64,000 nucleotides of DNA from Paenibacillus planticolens (GCF_013141725.1 NZ_WHNZ01000007.1:372001-436000); one strand, 5' to 3'. Shown: positions 40,443-49,815, numbered from the stretch's first letter. Program-made: numbers and translations. The notes: generated by a model from the letters alone, not told the origin.

Positions 40443-40520
40443 TTGTTACCTCCTATTGAGTGCTGAGTTATCTGGCCATTTCTTACCCCTTATTAAATGC
40501 TGCGCTATGAACATCTTCCT

Positions 40521-40563
40521 AGCGGAATGAACCGCCTGTTGCAGATACAGGGAACATTCCGCT
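40521..40563 (-). terminator. Possible attenuator/terminator after the ABC importer genes
   Basis: AGCGGAATG..CC.CCTGT and CAGG...CATTCCGCT pair over a loop between the permease stop (40624) and the glycosidase start (40442). The T-run is weak on the minus strand (AATTTT is on the plus), so some read-through is likely. Confidence 0.4.
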
Positions 40564-40623
40564 AATTTTGACCACCCCCTTAAGGTAGTTAAATGGCTAT
40601 CAACCGGCACAAGGCAATAACGA

Positions 40624-41457
40624 TTACCCTTTTACGCCTGTCATCGCGATGCCTTCTACCAAGTGTTTTTGCGCAATGAGGAATAAGACTAAGGACGGCA
40701 GTACAACGACGCTTGTCGCTGCCATCATATAATTCCACTGCGCAGAGTACGTACCTTGGAACAAAGTCAATCCAAGCATTAACGTGTAGTTTTTCTCTGA
40801 TGTTATAAAAACGAGCGGGCCCAAATAATCGTTCCAACTCGCAAGAAACGTTAACAAACCGACTACAATCATTGATTGTTTGCCAATCGGTAAAATAATT
40901 TTCCAATAGGTTAACAAATGGCCCGCTCCATCAATCTTCGCCGCTTCATCCATCTCTTTTGGAATCGACATAAAAAATTGTCGAAGCAAGAAGATGTTAA
41001 ACACGCCGCCGCCAAACCATGCAGGTGCTATTAACGGTACGAATGTGTCCGTTAGATTTAACATTTTCCAACCGATGAAATGTGGAATCATAACAACGAA
41101 GAACGGCAGCATCAATCCGGTTAAAATCACTCCAAAAACACGGTCTCTGCCCATCCAGTTAATTCTGGAAAAACTATATGCACAGAGCGAACTGCTTAAT
41201 AACACACCGACAATGGATAATCCTGTAACAATCGTGCTATTGAGAAAATATTGAGGGAACGGGTGGCTGCTGAGAGCCGTTTTGAAATTCTCCCAATACA
41301 TCGAACTTGGAAAAAAGATCGGAGGATTTTTAAAAACCTCCCCCATATCAACGACTGCCGTTCTTACCATCCAATAGAAGGGAAAGAGGCAAATCACACT
41401 GCCGATGATTAAGATCCCGTAAACAAAAGCTAACTTTAGTGTCTGCTTTTTTTTCAT
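40624..41457 (-). CDS. Carbohydrate ABC transporter permease (MalG type)
   Basis: The 277-residue protein has six hydrophobic segments and the EAA loop MDEAAKIDGAGHLLTYWKI...P, ending ...GVKG as in MalG/YesQ proteins. It would form the channel with the partner permease. Its ATG overlaps the stop of that gene (ATGA), giving translational coupling. No ATPase gene accompanies it; relatives in this group use the shared MsmX-type ATPase. The start follows AGGAAGACC. Confidence 0.93.
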   Translation of the reverse strand: MKKKQTLKLAFVYGILIIGSVICLFPFYWMVRTAVVDMGEVFKNPPIFFPSSMYWENFKTALSSHPFPQYFLNSTIVTGLSIVGVLLSSSLCAYSFSRINWMGRDRVFGVILTGLMLPFFVVMIPHFIGWKMLNLTDTFVPLIAPAWFGGGVFNIFLLRQFFMSIPKEMDEAAKIDGAGHLLTYWKIILPIGKQSMIVVGLLTFLASWNDYLGPLVFITSEKNYTLMLGLTLFQGTYSAQWNYMMAATSVVVLPSLVLFLIAQKHLVEGIAMTGVKG

Positions 41458-42404
41458 TTGCGGTCTTCCTGCCCTTCGTAGTACACAAGCGATTTTGAAA
41501 ATTTAAAGAAAATCCAAGTGAACAATAATATGATCAAAAACAGGAGAACTGCGCTCGCGCTTGAAGTTCCGAAGTTAGAGAATTGAAACCCTTCTCTAAA
41601 TAAGTACAGCACATATAAATAGCTTGCTTTATTCGGTCCTCCTTGTGTCATGACATACGGTTGGACGAATGTTTGAAATGCGTTAATGAACCCGATTACC
41701 GTATTGAAAAATATGATGGAAGAGCTCATCGGAACTGTAATGTAAAACAACTTTTGAATACTGTTTCCACCATCCACTTCCAAGGCTTCATAAAGATGAG
41801 AAGGGATATTCTGAAGACCGGCTAGAAAAATAACGATCATGTTGCCTGTAGTCCATAAGCTGACTAGGATTAATGTAGGGATAACGGTGGCGTCCGAAGA
41901 CAGCCACAAGGAAGTTGGCAAATGTAACGTGTTAAGTACATAGTTGACAATACCGAAATTCGGCTGCAATAACCAAAGCCAAATGATAGAGGATGCCGCG
42001 AGCGGAATAATAACAGGCAAATAAAAAATGGCACGAAAAATGGTTCGTCCTCTTATTTTCATGTTTAACAAAATGGCAATGAAAAATGAGAATACAATGC
42101 CGGCCGGCACACTGACCATAACATAATAAAAGGTAGCCTTGACTGCCGGATAATAGAAAGCATCTTTGCCTGAAAGTAAATGCATGTAATTATCGAACCC
42201 GACCCATTTGGGAGCAGATACAATATTATACTTCGTAAAACTGAGGTAAACCGTGTACAATATTGGCCCAATTACAAATATGAGAAATCCTAAAAGGACA
42301 GGTGAAGCGAACAAAAGTCCGCTTATCAGTTCACGTACAGCTCGTTTCTTGACCATTTTTGTTGATGAGGTAATGACTTGATTTTGTTCAACACCAATCT
42401 CCAT
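41454..42404 (-). CDS. Carbohydrate ABC transporter permease (MalF type)
   Basis: The 316-residue membrane protein has about six segments from residue 25 on (ISGLLFASPVLLGFLIF) and the cytoplasmic EAA loop LYEALEVDGGNSIQKLFYIT. In the sugar-importer group it pairs with the MalG-type protein encoded directly downstream. Start 42404 is preferred to 42425 because CAGGAGA lies seven bases before it. The upstream neighbour is the substrate-binding lipoprotein gene (96 bases). Confidence 0.93.
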   Translation of the reverse strand: MEIGVEQNQVITSSTKMVKKRAVRELISGLLFASPVLLGFLIFVIGPILYTVYLSFTKYNIVSAPKWVGFDNYMHLLSGKDAFYYPAVKATFYYVMVSVPAGIVFSFFIAILLNMKIRGRTIFRAIFYLPVIIPLAASSIIWLWLLQPNFGIVNYVLNTLHLPTSLWLSSDATVIPTLILVSLWTTGNMIVIFLAGLQNIPSHLYEALEVDGGNSIQKLFYITVPMSSSIIFFNTVIGFINAFQTFVQPYVMTQGGPNKASYLYVLYLFREGFQFSNFGTSSASAVLLFLIILLFTWIFFKFSKSLVYYEGQEDRK

Positions 42405-42499
42405 CGCGATCTCTCCTGCACTCATTTATCTGATTAGCCGACAACACCAGATTTGCCGGCTAATCATGTATCTCACGCTTTGCTATCCGTTAACGTTGA

Positions 42500-43942
42500 T
42501 TAGTTAGAACCAAATCTGCCCTTAATCTCCGGTTGAACTTTCGGGGCAAGATCTTTCAGCGCTTTTTCTGCGGTTGATTTACCCAACCAAACCGGATCAA
42601 GTGCCGAGAACGTCATATCCGTCACTTTACCGAAGTTCATCAAATAATAACCAGGACTTGCCACGCCATTATTCAATAAGTTGTTCATAAATGCATCTTT
42701 GAAACCTTCCGGATGCGCAGGATTATTTTCAGCCCATTGTGAAACCAATGCAGGATCCGTGTACCATTTTTTCATCGTTGGCATCCACAAACCGTCTTTA
42801 TACAAATCAATGGCACCCGCTGGATCCGCTAAAAATTTGGTCAGCATCCATGTTTCTTCCAAATGTTTGGTGGATTTATAAATGACGCTGGCACCGCTAA
42901 TTCCCATGGCAATGCTTTGTTTCATCTTCGGCAATGCGCCAATGCCATAGTTGACTTTTGCTGCTCCAAGATCAAGGTTAATCCATTGTCCATGCATGCT
43001 CATCGCTACAATTTTGGATTGCAGGGCAACAGCCTGGGATGGAATCGATTTCATTTGCGTAGGTGACGGAGCAACATGATATTTAGTAATTAAATCAGCG
43101 AGTCTTTGAACAGCTTCAACCGCTTCCGGTTGGTCGAGCGCGAATGTTTTCCCGTCTTTCGAAATGATATCGCCGCCATTATTGACGACTTGAGCCATAA
43201 TCGGTCCCCACCAGCTTTCGAAGGAAACGCCGAATTGTTTGATGTTATTCGCGTCAAAATTCGGGTCAGCCGCATTTTTGCCATTTTTATCAAGTGTTAA
43301 TTTCTGAGCTGCAGCGACAAATTGATCCCAAGTCCACGCATTTTCAGCTTTTGCTGGAGGTACGTCCACTTTTGCCTCGGCAAACAAATCTTTATTGTAG
43401 AAAATGGCAAACGACTCTGCTGCCGTACTTATCGCATACGTATAATTAGGTTTTGTGCCGTTGAACCATATGTAATCGAGGAAATCTGATTTTTTTAATT
43501 CTTTATCCGTTGCAAACAGATCGTTGATGTTAACAAACTTCTCTTCATTTTGCCACGCTTCCCCTAATTCCGAGTGCATATAACCGGCATCCGGTGCTTC
43601 ATTACCAGCTACCATAGCCGTAATTTTCGCATCATAATCCGATTCCGGAATGAACACAGGATCAACAGTAATCCATGGGTATTTCTGTGTAAATTTTTTC
43701 GTTGCATTCTCGATCGCCGTCTTTTCTTGAGGACTGCCCCAATAGGTGTACTTTAATTTGACGGGGTCTTTCTTCGCCTCAGGCGACGCTGCCGCTTCTT
43801 TGCTTGCTTGAGGCAAAGTTGTTGCCGCTGGTGATGGTGATGTCGGCGCCTCTTTGGTACTGGTTGTACAGCCTGTGAGAGTAATCATGGATGCGAATAA
43901 AACAACGAGAGAGCGTTTCATCATTCTTTTTTTCTGTTGCAA
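42500..43942 (-). CDS. ABC transporter sugar-binding lipoprotein
   Basis: The 480-residue protein starts, by ribosome-site position, at TTG 43942 (AAGGGAGG then nine bases). Its signal ends in the lipobox LTGC, so it is anchored by a lipidated cysteine; a low-complexity Ala/Ser/Pro linker (TSPSPAATTLPQ) follows, and then a family-1 extracellular solute-binding fold (LKYTYWGSPQEKTAIENATKKF). It is expected to catch an oligosaccharide released by the secreted glycosidases and hand it to the two permeases. It stands between the sensor kinase gene and the permeases; a cre-like box lies upstream. Confidence 0.92.
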   Translation of the reverse strand: MQQKKRMMKRSLVVLFASMITLTGCTTSTKEAPTSPSPAATTLPQASKEAAASPEAKKDPVKLKYTYWGSPQEKTAIENATKKFTQKYPWITVDPVFIPESDYDAKITAMVAGNEAPDAGYMHSELGEAWQNEEKFVNINDLFATDKELKKSDFLDYIWFNGTKPNYTYAISTAAESFAIFYNKDLFAEAKVDVPPAKAENAWTWDQFVAAAQKLTLDKNGKNAADPNFDANNIKQFGVSFESWWGPIMAQVVNNGGDIISKDGKTFALDQPEAVEAVQRLADLITKYHVAPSPTQMKSIPSQAVALQSKIVAMSMHGQWINLDLGAAKVNYGIGALPKMKQSIAMGISGASVIYKSTKHLEETWMLTKFLADPAGAIDLYKDGLWMPTMKKWYTDPALVSQWAENNPAHPEGFKDAFMNNLLNNGVASPGYYLMNFGKVTDMTFSALDPVWLGKSTAEKALKDLAPKVQPEIKGRFGSN

Positions 43943-44006
43943 TTTGTTTTCCTCCCTTATCACTCTAAGTTCTTCATAAGGTTTCACTTATGTAATTACA
44001 ATATAT

Positions 44007-44020
44007 CGAATGCGCTTACA
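44007..44020 (-). promoter_or_regulatory. cre-like site upstream of the ABC importer operon
   Basis: On the minus strand TGTAAGCGCATTCG fits WTGNAANCGNWNNCW with one mismatch. It is about 65 bases before the solute-binding-protein start codon, supporting catabolite repression of the importer. Confidence 0.55.
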
Positions 44021-44086
44021 TCTTGATATTCGAAAGTTTTTGGTTTAGTGGATTATTCTTATATTTTCATCAGAAATGTCTCTACA

Positions 44087-45922
44087 CTAAAAAATATCCA
44101 CATCGCTCTCAAAAATGCGATAAGGAAACACAATATGAACGCTCATGCCAACGCCAACTTGCGAGTCAAAAGAGATACCGTACTCCTGACCAAACAAAAG
44201 CTTTATACGTTTATCAATATTGCTCATCCCTACACGCTCCGAATCGTTCTCCATCATCTTTTTCATTTGTGCGCTACTAATTCCCTTTCCGTTATCCTGC
44301 ACAGTAAAATGCACGGTCGTTTCATTTTTCCTGCCGATAATTCGGATCATCCCGCCTTTTTCCAGTGAGTCAAATCCGTGAATAATTGAATTTTCGATAA
44401 TCGGCTGAAGAAAAAGCTTAGGTACCGTACAATTATTTAAGTCTGGGTCCATATCATAGTGAACGCCAAATATGCCCTCATAGCGAGTGCTCATAATATG
44501 CAAATAACCTTTCAACCATTTCATATCTTCTAAAAGGGAGACGACTTCTTTTTTATTATGCACGGTATATTCCAGCATCGTGGATAAACTAATAATCATC
44601 CGGCTAATGTCATCCTGATTTTTGTCTATCGCCATCCAGTTGATAATATTTAACGTATTGTAAAGAAAATGAGGATTGAGCTGCAGGTTCAAGGCCATAA
44701 TTTCCGCCTCTTTTTCCCGCAATTTCACCTCATAATTCTCAGTAATCAATTGTTGTATTTTTTCATTCATTTGATTAAATTTACTGAAGAGAAATCCGAA
44801 CTCTTTATCCGAAAGTTCCGGCATTTTGGTTGTAAACTTCCCAAAGCCAATCAAGTGAGTAGCAACCAACAATTTCTTGATCGGATTCGTTAACCATCCG
44901 GATAGCAGATAGGCGATAATAATCGATAAAACCATTAGAAATATGCTTAGATACAATGTATACGTCCGTAAATTCGACAAATTCACAATTAATTGGTCAT
45001 ACGGCACGAAGGCAGCCGTAATCCAGCCGGTTGTTTGCATCCGGTCAAAACAGACCAGCATTTTTTTCCCACCAACCATGCTGATCAGCGAACCGCTATT
45101 TTGCAATGCGGCGTCTTTGAACCACTTTGAATCTATGTACGATTTGATATGATTGGATTGCGATGGCGAGATGACTCTTCCTTCCCTAGACAGCACATAG
45201 GTATATGCCCCTGTAACAGGAAGACTGTCGGCAAACACACTATGAAACAAGTCAGCCTTCACATTTATTAAAAGGACAGGTCTTTCAATGCTTTCTTCCA
45301 TATAATGGATGGAACCATTTTGGAAATACGTGCTGTTAATCGTACGGGCAGCAGCAAACAAACTGTATTCGTCGTTCTTCAATATTTCCCCGCTTTTCAC
45401 GATTTCGGACACTTCGTAATTGGGTATCCAAACGAGTCCGCCCTGTGACAGCTTTGCTTTATTGTAAATACTGGAATCAAGCACTTTTTCTTGTGAAATG
45501 GAAACATTGGTACTTCCGAAAGTGAAATAACTTGTTAATAGATTTGCGGAATAAATATCCCCGTTCTCAATAAAATATTGATTTAAAATATCCTTAATTC
45601 GCTTATCGCTTTGGATTAATTGAATGTCATCCTCTTTTTTCATAGCCTTCAAGAGTGAATACAATTCGACATTGGAAATCGTGGATAATGTACTTTCTTG
45701 TAATTTGTAAAGCTTATTATCAATGATTTGATTATCTTTTTTGACAATTTCATAGATATGTTTACTTGCATTTTCCAGAATGATTTGAGAACTTGTGCTG
45801 TAAAATTTTAAACCGATCACGATTGATGGAACCGTAATAAGCAGAATATAGGAAATCGTTAATTTATCCCTGAACCTGAGCTTATTCATGAATCTGCCTA
45901 AGAATTTAACGCTTGGCCTCAC
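44087..45922 (-). CDS. yesM: YesM-type sensor histidine kinase
   Basis: The 611-residue membrane sensor has two membrane segments (about 25-45 and 320-340) around an extracellular Cache-like sensor, a HAMP domain (about 340-395), a His_kinase domain with the phospho-acceptor in LQLNPHFLYNTLNIINW, and a HATPase domain with VQDNGKGISS and ERVGMSNIDKRI. It should phosphorylate the YesN-type regulator encoded 16 bases upstream. The start is GTG at 45922, whose ribosome site is weak; an ATG at 45889 is an alternative. Paired with the ABC importer, the probable signal is an extracellular sugar bound or delivered by it. Confidence 0.92.
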   Translation of the reverse strand: MRPSVKFLGRFMNKLRFRDKLTISYILLITVPSIVIGLKFYSTSSQIILENASKHIYEIVKKDNQIIDNKLYKLQESTLSTISNVELYSLLKAMKKEDDIQLIQSDKRIKDILNQYFIENGDIYSANLLTSYFTFGSTNVSISQEKVLDSSIYNKAKLSQGGLVWIPNYEVSEIVKSGEILKNDEYSLFAAARTINSTYFQNGSIHYMEESIERPVLLINVKADLFHSVFADSLPVTGAYTYVLSREGRVISPSQSNHIKSYIDSKWFKDAALQNSGSLISMVGGKKMLVCFDRMQTTGWITAAFVPYDQLIVNLSNLRTYTLYLSIFLMVLSIIIAYLLSGWLTNPIKKLLVATHLIGFGKFTTKMPELSDKEFGFLFSKFNQMNEKIQQLITENYEVKLREKEAEIMALNLQLNPHFLYNTLNIINWMAIDKNQDDISRMIISLSTMLEYTVHNKKEVVSLLEDMKWLKGYLHIMSTRYEGIFGVHYDMDPDLNNCTVPKLFLQPIIENSIIHGFDSLEKGGMIRIIGRKNETTVHFTVQDNGKGISSAQMKKMMENDSERVGMSNIDKRIKLLFGQEYGISFDSQVGVGMSVHIVFPYRIFESDVDIF

Positions 45923-45938
45923 TGTGCATCAACTCGCT

Positions 45939-47555
45939 TTATGATTTATTCACACTGGACATGTTCAAAGCAATTCTTCGGTATTCCTCCGGTGTTACGC
46001 CGAATTCCTTTTTAAATACCCGATTGAAATATTTGGTATCTTTAAATCCGATTCTTTTGGATATTTCATAAATTTTGAAATCCGATTCTTCCAGAAACTC
46101 CTTACCTTTTCTTAATCGTGTCCGAAGCAAGTATTGGCTGAACGAAATTCCCGTGTTAACTTTGAAATAATGACTAAAATAACTCGTATTAAAATAAAAC
46201 TTGCTCGCCACTGACTCCAAAAACAGATCTTCTGCGTAATTTTCCTCAATATATTGCAAACATGTCTTGATGATCATTTCTTTTTTCCAATTTCTAGTAT
46301 TTAAAATATTATCGATCATTTCGTTTAACAGCTCGCTTACGGTATTTCGCATGCTTGAAAAGAAAGAACTTTTTTTCATCGTATCTTCGAATTTTTTTAA
46401 TAGCTCTTTGTAATAATCTTCTAGCATCACATCTTTAAAATGATGAATCAGGTGCAAGATCATGCGCAGCATAAACTCTTTAAAAGCATCAGGCAATGGA
46501 AGCCCCTTGCTAATCTGTTTGTCGAAAATTGCATGAATCAAGCGAACGGCTTTCTCTTTATCCGATTCTCGAACAGCATCTTGCAGTTCTTCCTCTTCCC
46601 GATATTTCGTAAGAACACGATCGCTTGCTGCCGGGATAATATCTTCCAGTGAAATAATAATAGCGCTTCCAAGGAAAAACTGATAAGATAATGCTTTTTT
46701 GGCATCTTCAAATGACTGATTGATTTGTTTTAAGACGTCCTCACATTCGCTTCCGAGCGCCATCGTCAATTCCAAATCGCATTTTTTCATACTTCGGATG
46801 CATGCTTGCATGTTATCGAGAGTTTCTGTTGAACGAATATCGACTGTATGGGTTGAGACTACCGTAACAAGAATGGTTCTTTTATCCTCTAAAAAAAAGG
46901 AAACCGACCGGGATAAAGGCCCCAGGGATTGTTCCACTTTTTCCTTAACCATTTGTCTCGTCTGGGATTCATCGGTCCTTGAGCTTGATTTAGCAGCATT
47001 GATTTCAGTCAGCAAAACGGTGCCTTTTCCGATAATAGAAGGAAGCAGCTTCTCCACCTCAGCTAAACGGTTTCCCTCCAAATGTCCTGCTATCCATTGA
47101 TTCATCAAGTGATCGTTGTAAATGGGGAGCGTTTGATTCAGCTTAGTGATTGTGTATTGATTTTCTTGCAGTTGGGTTTGATTCGCCAGCATCGCTTTTT
47201 CGATCTTATCCAAGGTATGATCCATGGTTGTAACATCCACAGGTTTGAGCAAATATTCACATACACCTAGACTTATAGCCTTTTGGGCGTATTCAAATTG
47301 TCTGTAGCCGCTAAGAATAACGAGAATTGGCGGTTTATCATAAGATTCAAGTCGTTCAAGAAGCTGTAACCCATCCATTTGGGGCATGCGGATATCGCTA
47401 AAAACAATGTCGATTCGATTGTCTGCCATAATCGTAAGCGCATCGTTCCCGTTTTTGGCTTTAAACACTTGATAATTCGGTTTTAATTTACTGATCAGGT
47501 TCGCAAGTCCATCCCTATGCCTGGGTTCATCATCTACAATTAAAAGATTGTACAT
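45939..47555 (-). CDS. yesN: YesN-type response regulator with AraC output
   Basis: The 538-residue protein has an N-terminal receiver (about 1-125; phospho-acceptor in FSDIRMPQMDG, conserved Lys in LLKPVD) and a C-terminal AraC helix-turn-helix pair (about 435-530; FYFNTSYFSHYFKVNTGISF and IGFKDTKYFNRVFKKEFG). The middle (130-420) is a long linker region common in YesN proteins. It is the first gene of the locus on this strand and should activate the kinase-importer-glycosidase genes downstream. AAAGGGGGG precedes the ATG. Gap 47556-47762 shows no gene. Confidence 0.92.
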   Translation of the reverse strand: MYNLLIVDDEPRHRDGLANLISKLKPNYQVFKAKNGNDALTIMADNRIDIVFSDIRMPQMDGLQLLERLESYDKPPILVILSGYRQFEYAQKAISLGVCEYLLKPVDVTTMDHTLDKIEKAMLANQTQLQENQYTITKLNQTLPIYNDHLMNQWIAGHLEGNRLAEVEKLLPSIIGKGTVLLTEINAAKSSSRTDESQTRQMVKEKVEQSLGPLSRSVSFFLEDKRTILVTVVSTHTVDIRSTETLDNMQACIRSMKKCDLELTMALGSECEDVLKQINQSFEDAKKALSYQFFLGSAIIISLEDIIPAASDRVLTKYREEEELQDAVRESDKEKAVRLIHAIFDKQISKGLPLPDAFKEFMLRMILHLIHHFKDVMLEDYYKELLKKFEDTMKKSSFFSSMRNTVSELLNEMIDNILNTRNWKKEMIIKTCLQYIEENYAEDLFLESVASKFYFNTSYFSHYFKVNTGISFSQYLLRTRLRKGKEFLEESDFKIYEISKRIGFKDTKYFNRVFKKEFGVTPEEYRRIALNMSSVNKS

Positions 47556-47762
47556 TGAACTACCCCCCTTTATTTATTTAATCCCATAGGAAATCTCTAA
47601 AATAAGGCCCACAAGCAACAATTTCACCAAAAAGGCGACACTTCCTGCTAATAAATTTTCTTTCGACAAAGGTTCCTTTGATTATTCAAAAAGTTACAAA
47701 AAACTGTTTTTATAGTGTTCGTATAAACCCATTAGGAGAGTATTATTTGTAAATATATGTAA

Positions 47763-47790
47763 AAGAAAAAACCTCTCCAACGTGGAGAGG
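47763..47790 (-). terminator. Terminator of the SMR operon
   Basis: ACCTCTCC-aacg-tGGAGAGGT with TTTTTT following on the minus strand, about 30 bases past the last SMR stop. Confidence 0.8.
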
Positions 47791-47820
47791 TTCAATTCAA
47801 AAGAGAAAGATTTTATGTGG

Positions 47821-48135
47821 TTAAGCCATTAATTTTAAACCAACTGCAGCGCCCAATACCATCATGATGAACATAATTCGTTTCCAATCCTTGGATTCGC
47901 CATAGAACAGCATCCCCACAATGGCTCCGCCCACCGTGCCGATCCCTGTCCAAACCGCGTAAGAAGTACCCATCGGCAAGCTTTTCATCGCCAGGCTCAA
48001 GAGCCCGAAACTCATAATGATGCCTACGATAAATATACTGAACGAACGGAAGTTTTTTGCCTTATTAATTTGATTCATACCCACAACGCCTACGACTTCA
48101 AAGATCCCGGCAAACATGAGAAAAATCCAACCCAT
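47821..48135 (-). CDS. SMR-family multidrug/guanidinium exporter subunit (second of pair)
   Basis: The 104-residue protein has four hydrophobic helices with the membrane glutamate in FAGIFEVVGVVGMN and the SMR signature LPMGTSYAVWTGIGTVGGAI. Paired SMR proteins act as heterodimers; the start codon overlaps the stop of the first subunit (48135). In the YvdR/YvdS and YkkC/YkkD groups such pairs follow a regulator, as here. The substrate is not clear: cationic drugs or guanidinium-type compounds. Confidence 0.9.
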   Translation of the reverse strand: MGWIFLMFAGIFEVVGVVGMNQINKAKNFRSFSIFIVGIIMSFGLLSLAMKSLPMGTSYAVWTGIGTVGGAIVGMLFYGESKDWKRIMFIMMVLGAAVGLKLMA

Positions 48136-48476
48136 CAGACTGCAGCTCCCTTCGTATTATGCTCTTTCGTCACGAATTTTAATCCAAAAACGCCGGATAA
48201 AAGAAGAAGAATGAGGCATACTTTAAGAATCCTGAACGGTTCTCCGAACAGCAGCATTTCCACTAATACAGTGCCTGCTGTCCCCATGCCGGTAAAGACG
48301 GCGTACACGGTCCCCACAGGCAGTTTGGTCGATGCACTAATTACCAGATGAAATGAAATATACATCGCAATGATTGTGCCTATCCACATCCATGCCGTAC
48401 TCGAATGTTTTAAACCTGTGACCCACAAAACTTCAAAAAAAGCGCCAATAAATATATAAACCCAATTACGATTCAT
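48135..48476 (-). CDS. SMR-family multidrug/guanidinium exporter subunit (first of pair)
   Basis: The 113-residue protein has four helices, the membrane glutamate in IGAFFEVLWVTGL and the signature LPVGTVYAVFTGMGTAGTVL. It differs from its partner in helix sequences, which supports heterodimer formation. A ribosome site GAGGACC stands before the ATG. It lies between the TetR gene (upstream) and the second subunit. Confidence 0.9.
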   Translation of the reverse strand: MNRNWVYIFIGAFFEVLWVTGLKHSSTAWMWIGTIIAMYISFHLVISASTKLPVGTVYAVFTGMGTAGTVLVEMLLFGEPFRILKVCLILLLLSGVFGLKFVTKEHNTKGAAV

Positions 48477-48497
48477 GTGTATGGTCCTCCTGCTGAT

Positions 48498-49076
48498 TTA
48501 CTTTTTGATGCCGCGCCAATAGATGAACCAGGAAGCCTCAATCCTTTTGAGTGATCGTTCAGCTCCGCCGAACAGCAATTCTACAAACATGCCGTCGAGC
48601 ACAGCGAGAAAAGCAATTGTCGCTATATCACTTTTAACTTCAGGACTAATGTTCCCTGCTTCAATCGCTTGATCGAAGACCGGAATTAACATGGCTTCCA
48701 GCGTATCTAAATAACGATAACCTTCTTTGACAATGATGTCATAGAGATGCGAAGGCGGGAAAAAGGCCACCCGCAAGAAAAACTTGGTGTTATCATCTTT
48801 TTCGTAGCAATCCTGATATTGGATAAGAAAGTCATAAAGAAGCTGATCAATGGCTAGATCTTTATAGCGATCAAAATAATCTACAGCAAACCTTAATTCT
48901 TTATCCAGCGCATCGCCGAGCAGAGCAAGGAAAAGTTCATCTTTCCCTTTGAAATGCGTATATATGGACTGCTTCTTAATACCGACTTCAGCTGCGATAT
49001 CCGCCAGCGACGCACCTTCATATCCGTTCTTGGCAAACTGTCTCAAGGCAACCTCTTTAATTCTCGTTGCGGTCAT
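48498..49076 (-). CDS. TetR-family repressor of the SMR pair
   Basis: The 192-residue regulator has the TetR helix-turn-helix in the first 50 residues (FAKNGYEGASLADIAAEVG and KKQSIYTHFKGKDELFLALL) and a helical ligand domain. Start 49076 is preferred because upstream ATGs (49085, 49082) lie inside the palindrome that is the likely operator, while GGAAGG is well spaced from 49076. Gene order TetR-SMR-SMR equals yvdTSR of B. subtilis. It likely represses its own operon. Confidence 0.88.
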   Translation of the reverse strand: MTATRIKEVALRQFAKNGYEGASLADIAAEVGIKKQSIYTHFKGKDELFLALLGDALDKELRFAVDYFDRYKDLAIDQLLYDFLIQYQDCYEKDDNTKFFLRVAFFPPSHLYDIIVKEGYRYLDTLEAMLIPVFDQAIEAGNISPEVKSDIATIAFLAVLDGMFVELLFGGAERSLKRIEASWFIYWRGIKK

Positions 49077-49080
49077 GTTC

Positions 49081-49110
49081 ATCATCCTTCCGAACGTTCG
49101 TCAGGATGAT
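49081..49110. promoter_or_regulatory. 30-bp palindromic TetR operator candidate
   Basis: Outer arms ATCATCC and GGATGAT (seven matching bases each) enclose the perfect inner palindrome CGAACGTTCG, symmetric about 49095/49096. It directly follows the promoter and overlaps the TetR leader, as expected for auto-repression. Confidence 0.7.
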
Positions 49111-49137
49111 TGTATCACGTTCTCGCGCCTAGAGCAA
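49109..49137 (-). promoter_or_regulatory. Promoter of the TetR-SMR operon
   Basis: On the minus strand TTGCTC (49132-49137) and TACAAT (49109-49114) are separated by exactly 17 bases, a SigA-type promoter whose start region lies in the operator palindrome. Confidence 0.6.
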
Positions 49138-49152
49138 CTGATCGCAAACAAA

Positions 49153-49194
49153 AAAACAACCCTCTCTCGTCCTCAGACGGAAAAGGTTGTTTTG
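49153..49194 (-). terminator. Terminator of the YtaF-like gene
   Basis: AAAACAACC with an inner CGTC-ctca-GACG and GGTTGTTTT form a stem about 25 bases beyond the stop at 49219. Confidence 0.7.
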
Positions 49195-49218
49195 GCTTTA
49201 CTTTCTCGAATATGCAAA

Positions 49219-49815
49219 TTACACAAACATTTCGTACAATCCTATGCAAATTAAAAGAACGCCGCCAAGCAAATTGAACCATTTGCCAATCAACGTCTTC
49301 GCAATTTGCTGTCCGGCACGTACGCCAATATCGACGGTCAGCAGGGAAAACAAACCAATGAATAACGTCGTCATGATCGGAGATAGTCCCGTCACCCCGG
49401 CTCCAAAACCTCCAACAACACAGTTAAGCGCTAGCGCAACTCCAAGTGTCAGCGACTCTTTCCATGAAATCACTTTATTATTGTCTTTGTCAGCTTTATT
49501 AGGACTATGAATGTATGAGGTAATCCCATTTTCATTTTGAATTTTAGAGTTGCTTTTATAATCGGATATAACGGCATAAATCCCAATAAGGATGATTAAA
49601 GCTCCTCCGCCCCAGTTTGCATAATTGCTTGGAACATATTGTGAAATCACCATACCTAAAGTGATGGACAGATAAGCAGCAATCATTGAAAGAATGGCAA
49701 TAACTAAGTTTGAAATAAAGGGAACACGCGTAGATCGTGCGCCAAATGAAACGCCGATACCCAAATTATCCAAATTCGCCGCAAGCGCAATTCCGATCAT
49801 TGAAATCCAGTGCAT
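49219..49815 (-). CDS. ytaF: Sporulation membrane protein YtaF-like
   Basis: The 198-residue protein has about six hydrophobic segments and two related halves; the start MHWISMIGIALAANLDNLGIG and the later VALALNCVVGGFGAG have the negatively charged/polar helices seen in the MntP-like family. YtaF of Bacillus is a sporulation membrane protein of this group, with no firm biochemical role known to me; a manganese efflux relative is the alternative. Start 49815 follows ACGGAGGAGG, while an ATG at 49854 lacks a site. The gene is alone. Confidence 0.75.
   Translation of the reverse strand: MHWISMIGIALAANLDNLGIGVSFGARSTRVPFISNLVIAILSMIAAYLSITLGMVISQYVPSNYANWGGGALIILIGIYAVISDYKSNSKIQNENGITSYIHSPNKADKDNNKVISWKESLTLGVALALNCVVGGFGAGVTGLSPIMTTLFIGLFSLLTVDIGVRAGQQIAKTLIGKWFNLLGGVLLICIGLYEMFV

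Noticed and set aside
40521..40563. Strong terminator that would separate the importer from the giant glycosidase
   Set aside because: The stem is interrupted and lacks a T-run on the minus strand; kept only as a weak candidate.
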